The notes under the pieces were generated by a model. That model had not been told where the DNA came from. It did not search any database and saw nothing but the letters and a program-made list of their open reading frames with translations. Shown here piece after piece: positions 21,285 through 33,179 of a DNA stretch of 64,000 bases. Made by a program: the position numbers and the translations under genes. The DNA is taken from positions 39,729,603-39,793,602 of the forward strand of contig CM075760.1 in assembly GCA_037974335.1 (NCBI GenBank). The letters are read 5' to 3'. This DNA is from Prionace glauca (lineage: Eukaryota; Chordata; Chondrichthyes; Carcharhiniformes; Carcharhinidae). Each line of letters starts with the position of its first letter. Positions within the stretch are counted from its first letter, which is position 1.

Positions 21285-21560
21285 AAAAACAAAGAACAAC
21301 ACAGCACGGGAAACAGGCCCTTCGGCCCAACGAGCCCGCGCCGCCGTCCCATGGTCAGTGACCTATTCATGATTTTAGTCTATGCCTAATGTGTGAGGAT
21401 CAGGGAGGTCCAATATAGGGACAATTTGTTACCCAATCAATCAGCCTAAAAGCACATTTTTGGGATGTGGGAGGAAACCGGAGCACCCGGAGGAAACCCA
21501 CGCAACCACGGGGAGAACGCGCAAACTCCCACGGACACAGGCCCAAATCCATGTGTCCGC
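21285..21560 (-). mobile_element. SINE/LINE tail composite, minus strand
   Basis: Left end caacacagcacgggaaacag is the complement of the 3' tail of the CR1-like family (ggccgaagggcctgttt). The right part (tgggatgtgggaggaaaccg, gagcacccggaggaaaccca) is the reverse complement of the SINE core. Possibly a SINE sharing a LINE tail. Confidence 0.6.
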
Positions 21561-22169
21561 ACAGCAACAGAGATAGCCTCTGAGCTGTCATGATGCCCTC
21601 GAGATGGTCCAGTTTACGCACACCAATGACATGAAGCAGTAGGCAACTCCCGAAGCAACATCCAAGAGCAGCCCACCACAACCTACCGCACGCATGCCCC
21701 TTGCTGGACTTAAATGCCTATGGACAAAAATTCATTATTAAAAAGACTCTATAACCCTGAGGCTAAAACTGAATCCCAAGCCTTCAATGTTTAGTAAGGA
21801 TCAATGTTTACCTGAGAATCAAACAACCGGCGTCAGTTTGCTGTTATCACCGTGAACAGTCTTCCTGCCTGTGAGGGTGAACTCACTCTGACAGCATCAA
21901 AACCAACCACACAGATTGCTGCCGGTCTCAGCATTCACCGCTATTCCCATTTTAATGAATCAAGAAAATAATCGTATTTGGGGTTTAAATAGATTAATTG
22001 AAGCGAAGATGGACTGAAGATTATCACTGAGAGAAAAGAGGGAAAATTAAAGCAATATATTTTTTCCGCCGTATTCCAAATAAGAAAGTTTAAGTGTGTT
22101 AGGCGTTGTGTGAGAGAAATCGAGGAGAAAGGTTAAGTGAGTGAAGTGGTTTGGTTCTGGCACTGAATT

Positions 22170-22860
22170 TTCCTCTGATGAGATTTTTATTTTATGAGGT
22201 TCAAAGCTTCTTAAAATGCCACGAACTGATGGCGAAAACAGACAAGAAGGCCGACAGAATGCTGGTCTTCATATCTAAAGGCAGGAGTATAGGGATGCAG
22301 ATGTCGTGCTGCAATTGTGCAAAATCGTTGTTAGACCCCAATTGCAGTACTGTGAGCAGATATGGGCAATACACTTTGGAAAGGTGTTGACCCTGGAAGG
22401 AGTTCAACGCAGATTTAAAATAATTAGACCTGGTCTTAAGGGGTTAGGCGGCGAGGAGAAATTAGACAAATTAAGACTTTTTTTCTCGAATTCAGAAGTT
22501 TGAAGGGGGCTCTGACAGAAATCATCAAAATATTTACAGGGAAGGGCAGGGTGAATAAGGATAAAATGCTTCCACCAGTTGAAGGCTCGAGAATAAAGGG
22601 CAGTATATTTTTTTAAAAACGAATAGGGCCAAGCCGTACAGGACAGTTGATAGAAAGCATTTCTAAACACAGAGAGTGGCGGACGTTTGGAACTCTCTTC
22701 CTGAAACGGCGGTGGGTGTTGGTTCAATTGTTAAATTTAAGTCTGAAATAGCATCAATGGGTATGGGCCGTGGTAGGTACATGGAGTTTGGTTACAGATC
22801 AGTCAAGATCCTACTGAATGGCGGGGTGAGTCCGAGGAGCTGAATAGCCTACTCCTGTTT
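22170..22860 (+). mobile_element. Old CR1-like LINE 3' fragment
   Basis: Diverged relative of the element at 34418: frame words KADRMLVFISKGRSIGMQ, LCKIVVRPQLQYCEQIWA and GVQRRFKIIRPGLKGL match the RT C-terminal region, followed by the tail atggcggggtgagtccgagg ... tactcctgtttcc. Many frame breaks. Confidence 0.75.
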
Positions 22861-23108
22861 CCATGTGGCCACGTCAGCCTCAGAGCAAAATGCCTCAATT
22901 CATGGCATTTTGTATTTTCGTTCATTTTGGTTAGAAGGAGGAATGTTGACCAAGGCGCTGTTGGAGACATTGGAACCTTTAACTCCAGTTCGGCAATCAT
23001 GGCGTTGAGGAAAGTTTATTTCTTCATCATTCCATCTGAAAGATAATTGGGGTCATTATCTCTGAAGGCTCCCAGGAAGACAGGGTGGAGGGTTAAGTTG
23101 AAGGATAA

Positions 23109-23130
23109 TGTGTGTATGCATGTGTGTATG

Positions 23131-23189
<59 letters not shown>
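23109..23189. repeat. (TG)n microsatellite
   Basis: About 80 bp of nearly perfect TG repeats, preceded by two atgcatgtgtgt variants. Likely polymorphic. Confidence 0.95.
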
Positions 23190-23191
<2 letters not shown>

Positions 23192-23904
23192 CTTGTGCTT
23201 TGTTGCAAAATGTTACATTGTGTACAAATCAATTTCATAATGACAACAGGCGTCCTTCCATTTACAATAAAAGTTAGACAAACAGCAAACATGCAAATTT
23301 CAGAAAGGTTTCTTTTTCATAGGTCACCTTTGTTGATGACCGAAGAGGATAATTTTTGGGAGGTTGATTCTATTACAAGTGTTGCATATGAAGCTACAAA
23401 TTGTGGTTGCAAGTTGTCATCTTCTGTGTCATGAATGAGACAGGATTTTTGGTGGAGAGCAAATTTCGCCCGAATCATCCCCTGCTCTGCTGCAAGTGTC
23501 AGTGAGATTCGTGAAAGTAGGTAAAAATACGCACTTATGGAATTTGGAAGGGATGTTTACTTGAGTAAATATTCCAACACAAACATAACACGGTGCTTCA
23601 GGGCAATCCCGGTCTTCATGCAGATGGCAGTTTTAAAATGTGACATGGGCAAAGGCCTTACCCGTGATGCTATGTTGGAGATTTTTCTGCAGTTGTCCTC
23701 TGCCAGCTTTGTTTTCAGATGGTGTGATGTTTTTGAATCATGGATCTCCTGTGGAACGGAGCCTATCTCTCAGCAGAGAAAGAAAAAGTTATAAAGGTTC
23801 AAAAAGTTGGCATTTATTTTCACCAGTAACCATCCAGTCACAAATTTGCACAATTTTGTTCATCAATTATCATCCATTCATTAACATTAATATATTTATG
23901 TTTT

Positions 23905-24560
23905 AATTTTCGGGATGTGGGCTTTGCTGGCGAGGTCAACATTTGGTGCCTACCCCTAATTGCTCTTTGTAAGCTGGTGGTGAGCAGCCTTCTTGAATTG
24001 CCGCAGAACCTGTGTTGTAGATATGTACACAAAGCTGTTACAGAGAGAGGTCCATGATTTTGACCCAGTAACGTTAAAGGAAGGGCGATATACTTCCAAG
24101 TCAGATATAGGACTGACTTGGAAGGGAATTTATAGGTGATATTCCCAGGTAACTATTACTCCTGTCCTTCCAGATGGTAACTTCATGTGGTTGGAAATGC
24201 TGCCCAAGGAGTCTTGGTGAGTTTCTGAAGTGAAACTTGTAGATGGTTCATAATGTTGTTGTTGTTTGTCGGTGGTGGATGGAATGAGAATTTGCAAAAG
24301 CTATGCTAGTCAGGCCAGCTGCTTTGTCCTGAATGGTATAAAGCTTCTTAAATGTTGTTTGAGCTGCACTCATTCAAGCAAGTGGGGGGAATCCTATTAC
24401 ACTGCTGATTTGTGCCTTGTAGATGGTGACAGGTTTGGGGAGTCAGGCAGTGGGTTATTTACACTCTGCTGACCGGATAGTCCGTTCGGAGCATTTATAT
24501 ACCAAGTTAATACAACAATGTTTATATTGTATGGTTCAGTATCGTAATATCATTGAATGA
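23905..24560 (-). mobile_element. LINE fragment (Jockey/L2-like group), minus strand
   Basis: The plus strand reads the antisense of an elasmobranch LINE: gggatgtgggctttgctggc, attttgacccagtaacgtta, cgatatacttccaagtcaga, cttgtagatggttcataatg, agctgcactcattcaagcaa, cttgtagatggtgacaggtt. The order is collinear and continuous over about 650 bp. Codon frames are broken. Related short fragments lie at 3720, 12250 and 55870-56110. Confidence 0.65.
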
Positions 24561-24599
24561 CAAGGGGCAATGGGTAGATTTTCCCTTTTTGAAGATTTG

Positions 24600-25500
24600 G
24601 TGCCAACATTACCATTAATCTTCAATTCACAAAAATAAATTAAAATTTCACCAATTATTGTCAGTATTTTATTTGATACAAATATAATGGCAATTTATTT
24701 AATATAATTTGAGATTCAAATGTACTGAGATCACATTGACCTTCCTGTCACCAAAGAATCAAATCTGCCCCAGAATTCAGCGGGAAATGGAACTAAATCA
24801 AACCAAATAGTAGCAGTTACCCAGCAGCCTCTGCGCTTTATCGCCTTATCATCACACAGAAACTCCTGATACATCACTGGCGTTATGTATCATTTTTATA
24901 ATGACTGTAGAACTGAAAATATCTGTATCTAATGTGAATTCCTAGAAGCTTAAAATCCCGATTCATTTTATACAGTTCAGGCAAGTAATTGAAAACTTCA
25001 AGCTGTCCAGTCAGTTTCACAGTATTTTAGTTGGCACATTGTTTATTGTTTAGCCTGTTATCTTCACTAATTTGGGTGATGATCTGTTGGGTGATTTTGT
25101 AGCACTAGAAAGGCCACATGTTCCAAATATTACAATCCTCCCTCATCAACCTAATCATGTTCCCTCTTTCTATCTTGGATTTGAAGAATTACCATCAGCA
25201 TGGGGAAAAATCAGACTAATCTTTGTGAGGCTCAGTTCATTTGTTCCCCATATGCCGGGGATGGAATTCACCAAGAAAATCTAGAAGGACTAAAGGTTGT
25301 AGACTGACACAATTGTAATAAAGGACAAGCTTTGATTTTTGAAATAGTGATACACAAATATGTGTATGTAGAACAACAAATTTCAGGGCCAGCTGTCGTC
25401 GCATTCATCAATCCATTCAATGATTCCTCAAACAAAGCATTCAGATATCCAACTATTATTCATCCCTGCATCAACACAAGAAATTCTTTATATTTTGCAT
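24600..25500. other. AT-rich intergenic sequence
   Basis: No recognisable gene or repeat. Confidence 0.4.
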
Positions 25501-25502
25501 AG

Positions 25503-25790
25503 ATGGTGGCGCAATATTATTTCCAGTGGACCGGCAATCTAGAAATCCAGGCCAGTGATGTGGCAACAAGAGATTACATCCGACCATGGCAGCTGATGGA
25601 ATTTCAATTCAATCAAAAAATCTTGATTCATACTGACAGCGACCAGGTAAACTTCTCTGATTCCTCATTCAAGGAAATCTGCCATCCCTGTTTGGTCTCA
25701 CCAAGATGTGACTCCAGACAGACAGCAGTATACATAACTGGGCAATGCCTTCTGAGATGCCCTAGCACATTAATCAGTTCAAAATATCTT
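25503..25790 (+). mobile_element. SINE copy, plus strand
   Basis: Contains ttccagtggaccggcaatct, ccatggcagctgatggaatt, aaatctgccatccctgtttg and ctccagacagacagcagtat in the order of the family described at 790 and 1780. Near full length. A 116-codon frame across it is a by-product. Confidence 0.7.
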
Positions 25791-25899
25791 CGGCACATGA
25801 AACAAACGTTGCTCGTTTCAGAGACCTTCGCATCCCATGGAAGAATAAAGTGAAATAAAACACAAATATACATGTTTATGTCATATAAAATATATCACC

Positions 25900-27130
25900 T
25901 CTCTGAATCAACTCTCACAATCTGCCTGTATTTATTTCTATCTGTCTATCACAGTGTTTTGTTGTGTTGGAGGGATCATCATTGTTGCTAACAAGGTGCC
26001 AGAGAAGCTGGATAGGTTTCTTTTCCTAAGAATTGAGAAGCATTCATATAGGTTTACAAGTAAAAAAAAATAAGTAAGTTGCCTCCAGTACTGTTGCTGG
26101 GCAGATTTGATTATAAATAAACCCCATTGACAATGCTAAGAGTTTGAAGTTGGCTTGCAGCCAAGTGCTCAGTACTGAGGAAACAGACCTTTGAGTTTCT
26201 GAACAAACACACTCAGATGTTTTCAGTAAACATCTTTGGGTAGTTGGCAGCAGGTTGGACTGCTGCCAAATACTGCATGGGACAAGTTAACGCTAATATG
26301 TAAGGATAAAATAGGACTTAGCCAGTTATACAATAGATGTTTGATTCCCACAAGAAAGTCACGTTTTAAATGGCATTCATTCCAAGCAAATATTTTAAGT
26401 GAATGCACTGTTCATTATGTGATTAAACAGTATCCGAAACTTGTAAATTGGCGAGATACTATTTCATTTGTATAACTTCAATTTAAATGTCCTTCCAACA
26501 ATTAAAGCCAGTTTGTGAGCAATTTCATGAATGCACGAAAGACATGTTGATATCCTCAATCCCTCAGTGCAATGGGATCAGTGTAATGGCCCAAAAGTGA
26601 GAATATTTAAAACTAAAAGAAAGTCATATAACTGCCTTGAACAGCGCGGATTCCTGGAATATTCTCAGTGTTCTGCCCCGCAGTAAAAAGGCAAAGTCTC
26701 TTGCACTTGAGTAGTACCATGTTCTGTTGTGCAGCATGATCTGATTTCGATTATTAAACAGTGCCTCTCAGAGCTGCCAATCTGTGAAGAAATGACCAGT
26801 TCATAACCTGGTTCAGTGGAAGATTAAGTATTTATTCTGGTGATACTGTGCAATATGACGCAAAGTCCTGATGTTCTGTGCTCCCAGTACCAGTGAATGT
26901 TCGACGGCCGGTAGCCAATAAAATGAGCTGCAATGATCTGGATGTTGACGGAGAACTTTCCTGATCACTGTGTTCATTCTGATTCATTAAATTCTCCGTC
27001 AAAAGCCGATTTCAATTTTATATTTCTCTGTCAACTCAATTAATTATCAGCCAACGAGGCTTCTTTTACCGTTAATTTTCACAGGGTTAAGGAGCAGTTG
27101 GAGAAATATAAAGTGTAACATTGTATCATA
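25900..27130. other. Unassigned intergenic sequence
   Basis: No gene, tRNA or clear repeat recognised in 1.2 kb. Confidence 0.4.
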
Positions 27131-27139
27131 GATTTTCTT

Positions 27140-27450
27140 TTATGAATTAATTCGTGGGAGGCACAGTGCCATAGTTCTTTGCACTTCTACCAGGGACCCG
27201 GGTTCAATTACCGGTTTGGGTCTATGTGAAGTCACTGTCTGTGCAGTATGCACATACTCCAATTGTCTGCCTATTTACTCATACGGCCCAAGGATGTGCT
27301 GCTTAGGCTGATTGGCGATGATGAATTGTCCCATAGTGTCAAAGGAATTCGCAGACAATATACATGGGGTGATGGGTATAGGTGGGAATGGTGTCGGTGC
27401 GGGCCCGTTAGGTAAAATGGCCTCCTTCTGCATGTAGAGATTCTACGGAC
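27140..27450 (+). mobile_element. tRNA-headed SINE, plus strand
   Basis: Head at cttctaccagggacccgggttcaa (box-B side), centre at gctgcttaggctgattggcg, tail at gtgatgggtataggtgggaa and ggcctccttctgcatgtaga. Diverged but nearly complete. Confidence 0.7.
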
Positions 27451-27454
27451 ATGG

Positions 27455-27590
27455 GTACTGCGAGATGTTCAGCATTTATTGCCCACCCTTTGTCCGAGGG
27501 CAGTTGAGATCCAACTACATTGCTGTGGCTCTGGAATTACATGTCGGCCAGACCAAGTAAGGACAGCGCTGGATGGCCTGCTTCTGCTCC
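27455..27590 (-). mobile_element. SINE fragment, minus strand
   Basis: catttattgcccaccctttg, cagttgagatccaactacat and cacatgtcggccagaccaag-like text match the family at 1780-1880. A short tail gcttctgctcctattgctta follows from a CR1-like 3' end. Confidence 0.5.
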
Positions 27591-27604
27591 TATTGCTTAT
27601 GTTC

Positions 27605-27870
27605 TTATGTTCTTGTACGGTGAAAATTATTATTTCTTGCGCGCCATACAGAGAGAGCAGACCGTACATAGAGAAGGAAATTAGAGAGTTCAGAGAGGAC
27701 AGCGTTGCAGTCAAAGCTAGGGTGTAGAGAAAGTTCAACTTAACGCGAGGTAGATCCATTCAAAAGTCTGATTTCAGCAGAAAGAAAGCTGTTTTTTAAT
27801 CGGTTTGTACTTGTTTTCATCCTTTTATATCTTGTTCCCAATATAAAAAGGTGAGAGAGTGTGTTTGGGG
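27605..27870 (-). mobile_element. L2-like LINE 3' fragment, minus strand
   Basis: Collinear with 7200-7450: tagatccattcaaaagtctgat versus taggtccattaaaaagtctgat, and the following ttcagcagaaagaaagctgt / cttttatatcttgttccc blocks. Same orientation as the larger copy. Confidence 0.55.
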
Positions 27871-28144
27871 CATGTGATGTTTTATTTTCATTATTTCTTT
27901 TAATGCATTTTTACAAGTATCGAATCGGAGGTTTTGTTGACTCAGCCACGGGCATAAACCGGGCGTCCCTGAGGCTCCCTGAGACTGAACTGTAAAGACA
28001 ACGCGTTGAATACTGGCAGCAACTGGATGGCCTGTGTCCCACAGGTCCCTGAACAGTGTTTGTAGTGTTTCTTTCAGTCCGAAAGTCTTGGATCAACCTA
28101 CAATTTCTCTGCCCCAGGGAGTCAGAATCTATTTACTCCACCCA

Positions 28145-28390
28145 AATAAACCTCAAACAAAGTAAACAGAAAATACTGGAAAATCTCAGCAAGCCTGGCA
28201 GCATCTGTAAGGAAAGAGAAGAGCTGTCTTTTCGAGTCCACACGACCCTTTGTCAAAGCTTTGTCAAAAGGTCATCTAGCCTCGAAACGTCAGATCTTTT
28301 CACTCTTCGCTAATGTTACGAGGCCTGTTGAGATTTTCCAGAATTTTCTCCTTTGGATTCAATTCCAGAATCCGCAGAATTGCTTTTATA
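28145..28390. repeat. Palindromic MITE-like repeat
   Basis: aaaatactggaaaatctcag at the left and gagattttccagaattttct at the right are inverted ends. Internal arms gcatctgtaaggaaagagaa and cgaaacgtcagatcttttc are diverged inverted copies. Same family as 16535. Confidence 0.65.
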
Positions 28391-28399
28391 CCTCAAACG

Positions 28400-29150
28400 A
28401 TATTTTCTCTTTGGAAATAACTGAACACTGAAGATTCCCAACTTTCTCCTGTCTGTCCTACAAAGACCCCAGTTCCACTGTGATGAAAATGACTCTTAGC
28501 CATCACTGAAATTGCCGAACAAGCTATCCACTTGTATCAAAGCTGCTGTAGAAAGTCAAATAATAGAATGATCCAGAGGGTAAATTCAACAATGTGGTTC
28601 ACAATCCCCTTCTCAGCATGGACAATTAATGTTGATTTTGACAGTGATGCTCACATCTAAACGATCAATAAAAACAGAGTAAAATGCTGCAGATTCTGGA
28701 AATCTAAAACTAAAACAACAAAAATGCTACTCAGCAGCTCAATGGGCATCAGCAGAGAGAGAACCTGATTCTCATTTAAGATCGATGCCAGGATGCAAAA
28801 TCTTTTGATATAATTATGAAGAGCTAGGCTGTTCTGCCAAATAGCCTACCCAAATCCTCATTCTTAAAATAAAATCGTAAATTTACTGGCCATTTACCAC
28901 ATCGCGGTTTGTAGGAGTTTGTTGTACGCAAATTATCTGGTATATTTCTAACAGTAACTATTTCGCAGTAACTAAATTCAACAAAGGTACATCAATGAGC
29001 TTTAAGAACTTTCGGATGACATGATGTCGGGTAAAGTGTTCTATAAATGCAAGTTCCACCAAAATGATATTTGTAATTCTTTGAAAACTCTGAGATTAAT
29101 GGGAATATAACGATTCTTCTGCCTGATCATAGCAGCATCAAATAATATAA
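28400..29150. other. Unassigned; one palindromic-repeat remnant
   Basis: A remnant of the palindromic repeat (aaaatgctgcagattctgga, gggcatcagcagagagagaa) lies at about 28676-28775. Otherwise nothing recognised. Confidence 0.4.
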
Positions 29151-29154
29151 TCTC

Positions 29155-29595
29155 TACAGTACAAAAGGAGGTCATTTGGTCCAACAAGTCTGCAGCGGTT
29201 CTCCGACAGAGCATCCTGCCTGGGCCCAGCCTTCACCCTATCACGATAACGACGCATATTCACAGGCTAATCCCCTGAACCTACACATCTTTGGACACTA
29301 ACAGGAAATTTAGAATAGACAATCCACCTTGGGCCTGGGAAGGATGCTTTGCTGGATAGCTGGTGCAGATCTAATGAACCGAATGGTCTCCTTCTGCACT
29401 GTAGTGATTCGATGATCCTACGTTGCATTGGAGGATAAGGGACAAATTATCATAGCCAATCTACCTAACATTTACATCCTTGGACTGTGGAAGGAAACGG
29501 AGCACTCGGAGGAAACTCACACATGGATAGGGGTAGAATGTGAAAATCGCACACACTCACCCAAGGCTGGAATTGAATCCGTTTCCCTGTCGCTT
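29155..29595. mobile_element. Nested SINE fragments
   Basis: Three SINE pieces in mixed orientation: 29155-29325 minus (gaggtcatttggtccaacaa), 29326-29415 plus (tggtctccttctgcactgta), 29430-29595 minus (ggactgtggaaggaaacgga, gcactcggaggaaactcaca). The nested arrangement indicates repeated insertion. Confidence 0.55.
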
Positions 29596-29606
29596 GTTTA
29601 TCTCTT

Positions 29607-29646
29607 AGTGATAACCACACTGGTTATCACCACACTGGTTATCACT
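29607..29646. repeat. Compact palindrome of three alternating units
   Basis: AGTGATAACCA, then TGGTTATCAC, then TGGTTATCACT separated by CAC spacers. The first unit is the exact complement of the other two, so it can form either of two alternative hairpins. Confidence 0.7.
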
Positions 29647-29649
29647 GAG

Positions 29650-30900
29650 AGGTTCTTCCTTTGTGTGAATGCGATCACTATTTGTGACAGGAATACTTCA
29701 GATATCAGATCTGTCTTTTAAAATTTAACTTGTCTATTTAAACAGATGAAATCCTCAATCAAATTAACATTCAGTAGAATATCTATCTGTTCACAGATGG
29801 TTTATTACTTGTGACATCAGAACTTTCAGAACTAATTCTGAAATGAAATGTGTGATTTTTTTTAATTAAATATAACTGGTGGAATGAATGTTCAAAAAGT
29901 TTCGATTCATTTTGAACCAACTGTTAAAATTCTTAAAATAAACCGCTATTTTGATCAACAAGTGACGGTTTATCTGGTTTTGCTGTCATGAACATTTCAT
30001 TGTAAACAGTGAGGTATTTATGTAAATAAATACAAAAACAGTAATTCCAAATTAGATGTTGACTGACAAAAACACAACAAATATTTCCCCCACGAACACA
30101 GCACAGAAATAGAGACAACCATGCAAATCAATCAACGGATTCCAGTAATGATTGTTTTTCAACATTATTTATTCATCAGTTATGTGAGGAAAAACAATCA
30201 TGATGATATCTATGTTCAGAATTAGGAAATATTCCCTCTGATCCCGAAATATAATGACATGGCAAATGTGTTCATGGAAATATCCCGTGTTTCATCTCTT
30301 TTCCTGTCTTTCTCTTGTCTGGTTCTGTGTTTTGTCTCTTCACGATGGTTCATCTTCTTCACTCCACAGCATAAATTCAATGTCTGCCTAATGTATTCTC
30401 TCAGCCAGAGTTATAGGCTTCTAAAATAACGTAATTCAATTAATTGGAATCCGTCAGTGAGATTTACTCTCAAAGATTTCTTGAGCATTCTATGATTTTG
30501 AAATGCTCGATATATTTCATTCTGTATCTAACCTCGGCTGTACCTAGTGATAAGGATTCGATGTGGCACTACCGAAAGATCGTTCCTTATATTTAGCCGG
30601 TGCTATACCTGTCCTTAGAGTATTTGACTGGACAGTGACAAGGAATATTTACTCTGGATCTAAACTCACTGTACTTGTCTTATGAATGTTTGATTTGACT
30701 TTGTCAAGGAAGATTTAATCCTTATTTAATCCCTGTCGTAACTGACCTGTACTGTAACACAAAACAGTGTTTTGTGGAACTGTGTAGACGGTTCTTTCCC
30801 CAACATCGAACACTAATTTAAACCTGCCTCCCGAATCTCTGAAGGAAGAGTGCAAAAGAGGTTTTACCTAGAAGAGAGTCCATGCTCTTTCTGTCTCCAT
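29650..30900. other. AT-rich intergenic sequence
   Basis: No gene or classified repeat recognised. There are short T and A runs only. Confidence 0.4.
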
Positions 30901-30907
30901 TTTGTTT

Positions 30908-31050
30908 GACAACACCAGGTTTTAGTCCAACCTATTTATTTGATAATATACTTACAAGCTTTCGGGGTTAGCCCCTTCGTCAGGTGAATGAAGAGTTCTG
31001 GCCTCAGACAGACTTTTTACTGTGTTTACGCCAGTCCAACGCCGGCATAC
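30908..31050 (-). mobile_element. MITE-like repeat, minus strand
   Basis: Left end tgacaacaccaggttttagt and right end agtccaacgccggcatacc are the complement of the ends of the copy at 17540. The interior has acaagctttcggggttagcc and ccttcgtcaggtgaatgaag, the usual middle of this family. Confidence 0.65.
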
Positions 31051-31394
31051 CCACATCATGTCCATTTTGTTTGAACAGACTTTTACAGAGAGTTTCATTC
31101 TGTTTCTAGACAGTATACTGTTCTGGGAATATTTGATTTGGAAAGTATAGAGGGAGATTCACTTTGTATCTAAATCATGCTATTGCTGCCTTGGGAGTGT
31201 TTAATTTGGCAATGCAGGGGAAAGGTTGCATTCTTCAGGTAACCCCATCTTACTCCTGTCCCGTAACTTTTTAATGGGACGGCCGTCTCTACAAATGTCA
31301 TGGGGATTTATATTACAGTAAACGTACCCTGTGTCAGCTTCTATTATGAGGCCATGGCTTTGTTTATTTTTCACTAGACCCAAACTCTTAACAT

Positions 31395-31640
31395 ATTGCA
31401 TGTAGAAATTTACATTGCCTGTCTCTACTCATATTAAACTAGACGTTTTATCTATTTGTACTAAATTAGACGCAATCTCTGTTTATATTAAACTTCACAA
31501 TGTTTCTGTTTATCTTAAGCTAGATGTTGTCTCTATTTATATTAATTTAGATCTGTCTCTGCTTGTTTTAAACCAGATGAAGTCTTACTTTTGCAATTGA
31601 CCGTGTCCACGTTTATATTGCATTGGACGTGGTTTCAATT
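31395..31640. repeat. Minisatellite, about 35-40-bp unit
   Basis: The best-preserved tract of the family: successive units tgtctctactcatattaaac, tctatttgtactaaattaga, tctctgtttatattaaactt, gtctctatttatattaattt, gtctctgcttgttttaaacc. Spacing is about 36-38 bp. Confidence 0.7.
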
Positions 31641-31814
31641 TTTACTGCGTTGTTCAATGACAGTAACGATGAAAGTAGTTGGGAGAACACAATTCTCTGC
31701 ATCCTTATGTAAGTGCAAACTCTATGAGGTTTTGGGCACTGGAAAAGAAGATGCGATATCTAAAATCTACTTCTGCTGTCTGCATTGAAAATGGACACCA
31801 AGTCCTGTGTAGCA

Positions 31815-31905
31815 GCACTGTCAACAAGAACAAAAACAAAGAAAATTACAGCACACGAAAAGGCCTTTCGACCCAACAAGACTGCACCAACCAAACACTG
31901 TCGAT
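31815..31905 (-). mobile_element. CR1-like LINE 3' tail, minus strand
   Basis: gaaaattacagcacacgaaa and aggcctttcgacccaacaag are the antisense of the tail ggccgaagggcctgttt. Short 5'-truncated piece directly before a SINE. Confidence 0.5.
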
Positions 31906-31914
31906 CTAATACTG

Positions 31915-32205
31915 CACATTTCTGGTAGCAAAGTAGTTAGCACTGTCTGTGTGGAGTTAGCACATTCTCCTCGTGTCTGCGTGGGTTTCCTCCGGGTGCT
32001 CCGGTTTTCTCCCACAGTCCAAAGATGTGTGGGTTAGGTTGATTGGCCATGCTAAAAAATTGCCCTTAGCGTCCTGAGATGCGTAGTTAGCGGGATTAGT
32101 GGGTAAATATTGGGGATATGGGGGCAGGGCCTGGGTGGGATTGTCGTCGGTGCAGACTCGATGGGCCGAATGGCCTTTTTCTGAACTCTAGGGTTTTTAT
32201 GATTC
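31915..32205 (+). mobile_element. tRNA-headed SINE, plus strand
   Basis: ggtagcaaagtagttagcac (box A), cgtgggtttcctccgggtgct, tcccacagtccaaagatgtg, and the tail gggcctgggtgggattgtcg / gcagactcgatgggccgaat. Most of box B is deleted. Confidence 0.8.
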
Positions 32206-32498
32206 TAACTAGGGGTCATAGTTTGAAGAAAGAGGGGTTAGCCTATTAGAACTGAAATGGGAAGAAATGTCTTCAGCCGAAGGGTGGTGAATGTACAGAA
32301 TTCACTACCACTATTTGAGACTAAAACGTTTTCCGATTTCAAGAAGAAAATAGATCTAGCTCTTGGGACTGAAGGGATCAAAGCATATGAGAGGAAAGAG
32401 GAATCAGGATATTAAATTTGATGATCAACCATGTTCAAATGAATGGCGGAGCAGGCTCGATGGGCTGAATGGCGTATTCCTGCTTCTATGTGTCTAAT
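32206..32498 (+). mobile_element. CR1-like LINE 3' end
   Basis: aggggtcatagtttgaagaa, aagggtggtgaatgtacaga, then aatggcggagcaggctcgat and tattcctgcttctatgtgtc match the C-terminus and tail of the CR1-like families here. Confidence 0.7.
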
Positions 32499-32594
32499 TC
32501 CTCCTGGAATTTTATTAGTTTCTGTGAGATCTCGTCTCACTGTTTTGAACTCTTTAAATAGAATTCTAACTGATTCATTCTCTACTGAAATGAC

Positions 32595-32870
32595 AAAACT
32601 AACATCCCAAGAAACAGCCTGGTAAACCTTCTCTGCAATCCCTCTGTAGCGAGGACATCCTTTCTCGGATGAGGACGTCAAAGCTACACAAAATACTCCA
32701 GGTGTGGCCCCACAATGCCCGATAGAATTGCAGCAAAACATCCCTATTCCTGTACTCAAACCCTCTTGCTATGAAGGTTAGCAAATCATTTTTCTTCTTT
32801 ACTACCTGCTGTAACTGCACGTTTACTTTCAGCGACTCACACGCGAGGACATCAGGTTCTGGCTGAGCAT
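32595..32870 (-). mobile_element. CR1-like LINE fragment, minus strand
   Basis: Minus-strand translation includes LKVNVQLQQVVKKKNDLLTF and FIARGFEYRNRDVLLQFYRA, parallel to LQVQQVVRKANGMLAFIARG in the copy at 34418. Truncated on both sides. Confidence 0.7.
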
Positions 32871-32924
32871 CCATCTCTCACATGCTCTATCACTTTGGGG
32901 GGATAAGAAACTTCGAGCCCAAAT

Positions 32925-33016
32925 TTTGAAATCAAAGTTTAGTAAAACTACCAAGATCACTGAGGTAATGATTAACAAGGTCCTGATCTCCGATACCGCT
33001 GTGTATTTCAGTGCCA
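32925..33016 (+). pseudogene. TCR V relic (FR3 end only)
   Basis: One frame reads KFSKTTKITEVMINKVLISD followed by TAVYFSAMSP, the shape of a TRAV FR3 ending DTAVYYCA with the conserved Cys changed to Ser. FR1 and FR2 are not recognisable upstream, where a LINE fragment ends. A weak RSS-like heptamer CACCCTG follows, with only a poor nonamer about 24 bp later. Confidence 0.45.
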
Positions 33017-33088
33017 TGAGTCCCCACCCTGCTGCAGAGATGTCGCGGGTCCCAGTCAAAATTCCATAGTGACAACTCCAGAGACTGA

Positions 33089-33102
33089 GCAGCAGAGGGC
33101 GC
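33089..33102 (+). promoter_or_regulatory. CTCF-like motif
   Basis: GCAGCAGAGGGCGC matches 13 of 14 positions of the CTCF core CCASYAGRKGGCRS. It lies about 70 bp after the V relic. Vertebrate antigen-receptor V regions commonly carry CTCF sites near V segments; binding here is inferred from sequence only. Confidence 0.4.
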
Positions 33103-33179
33103 TCTCACACCGGTGAAGAGCAGCATTAATTCACTGAGCGGTGTGGGAGCCAGAGGGATCTTTCTCAACGTGCAAATAA

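Noticed and set aside
23056-23292. Long frames of alternating Cys/Val or Thr/His
   Set aside because: They are translations of the (TG)n microsatellite.
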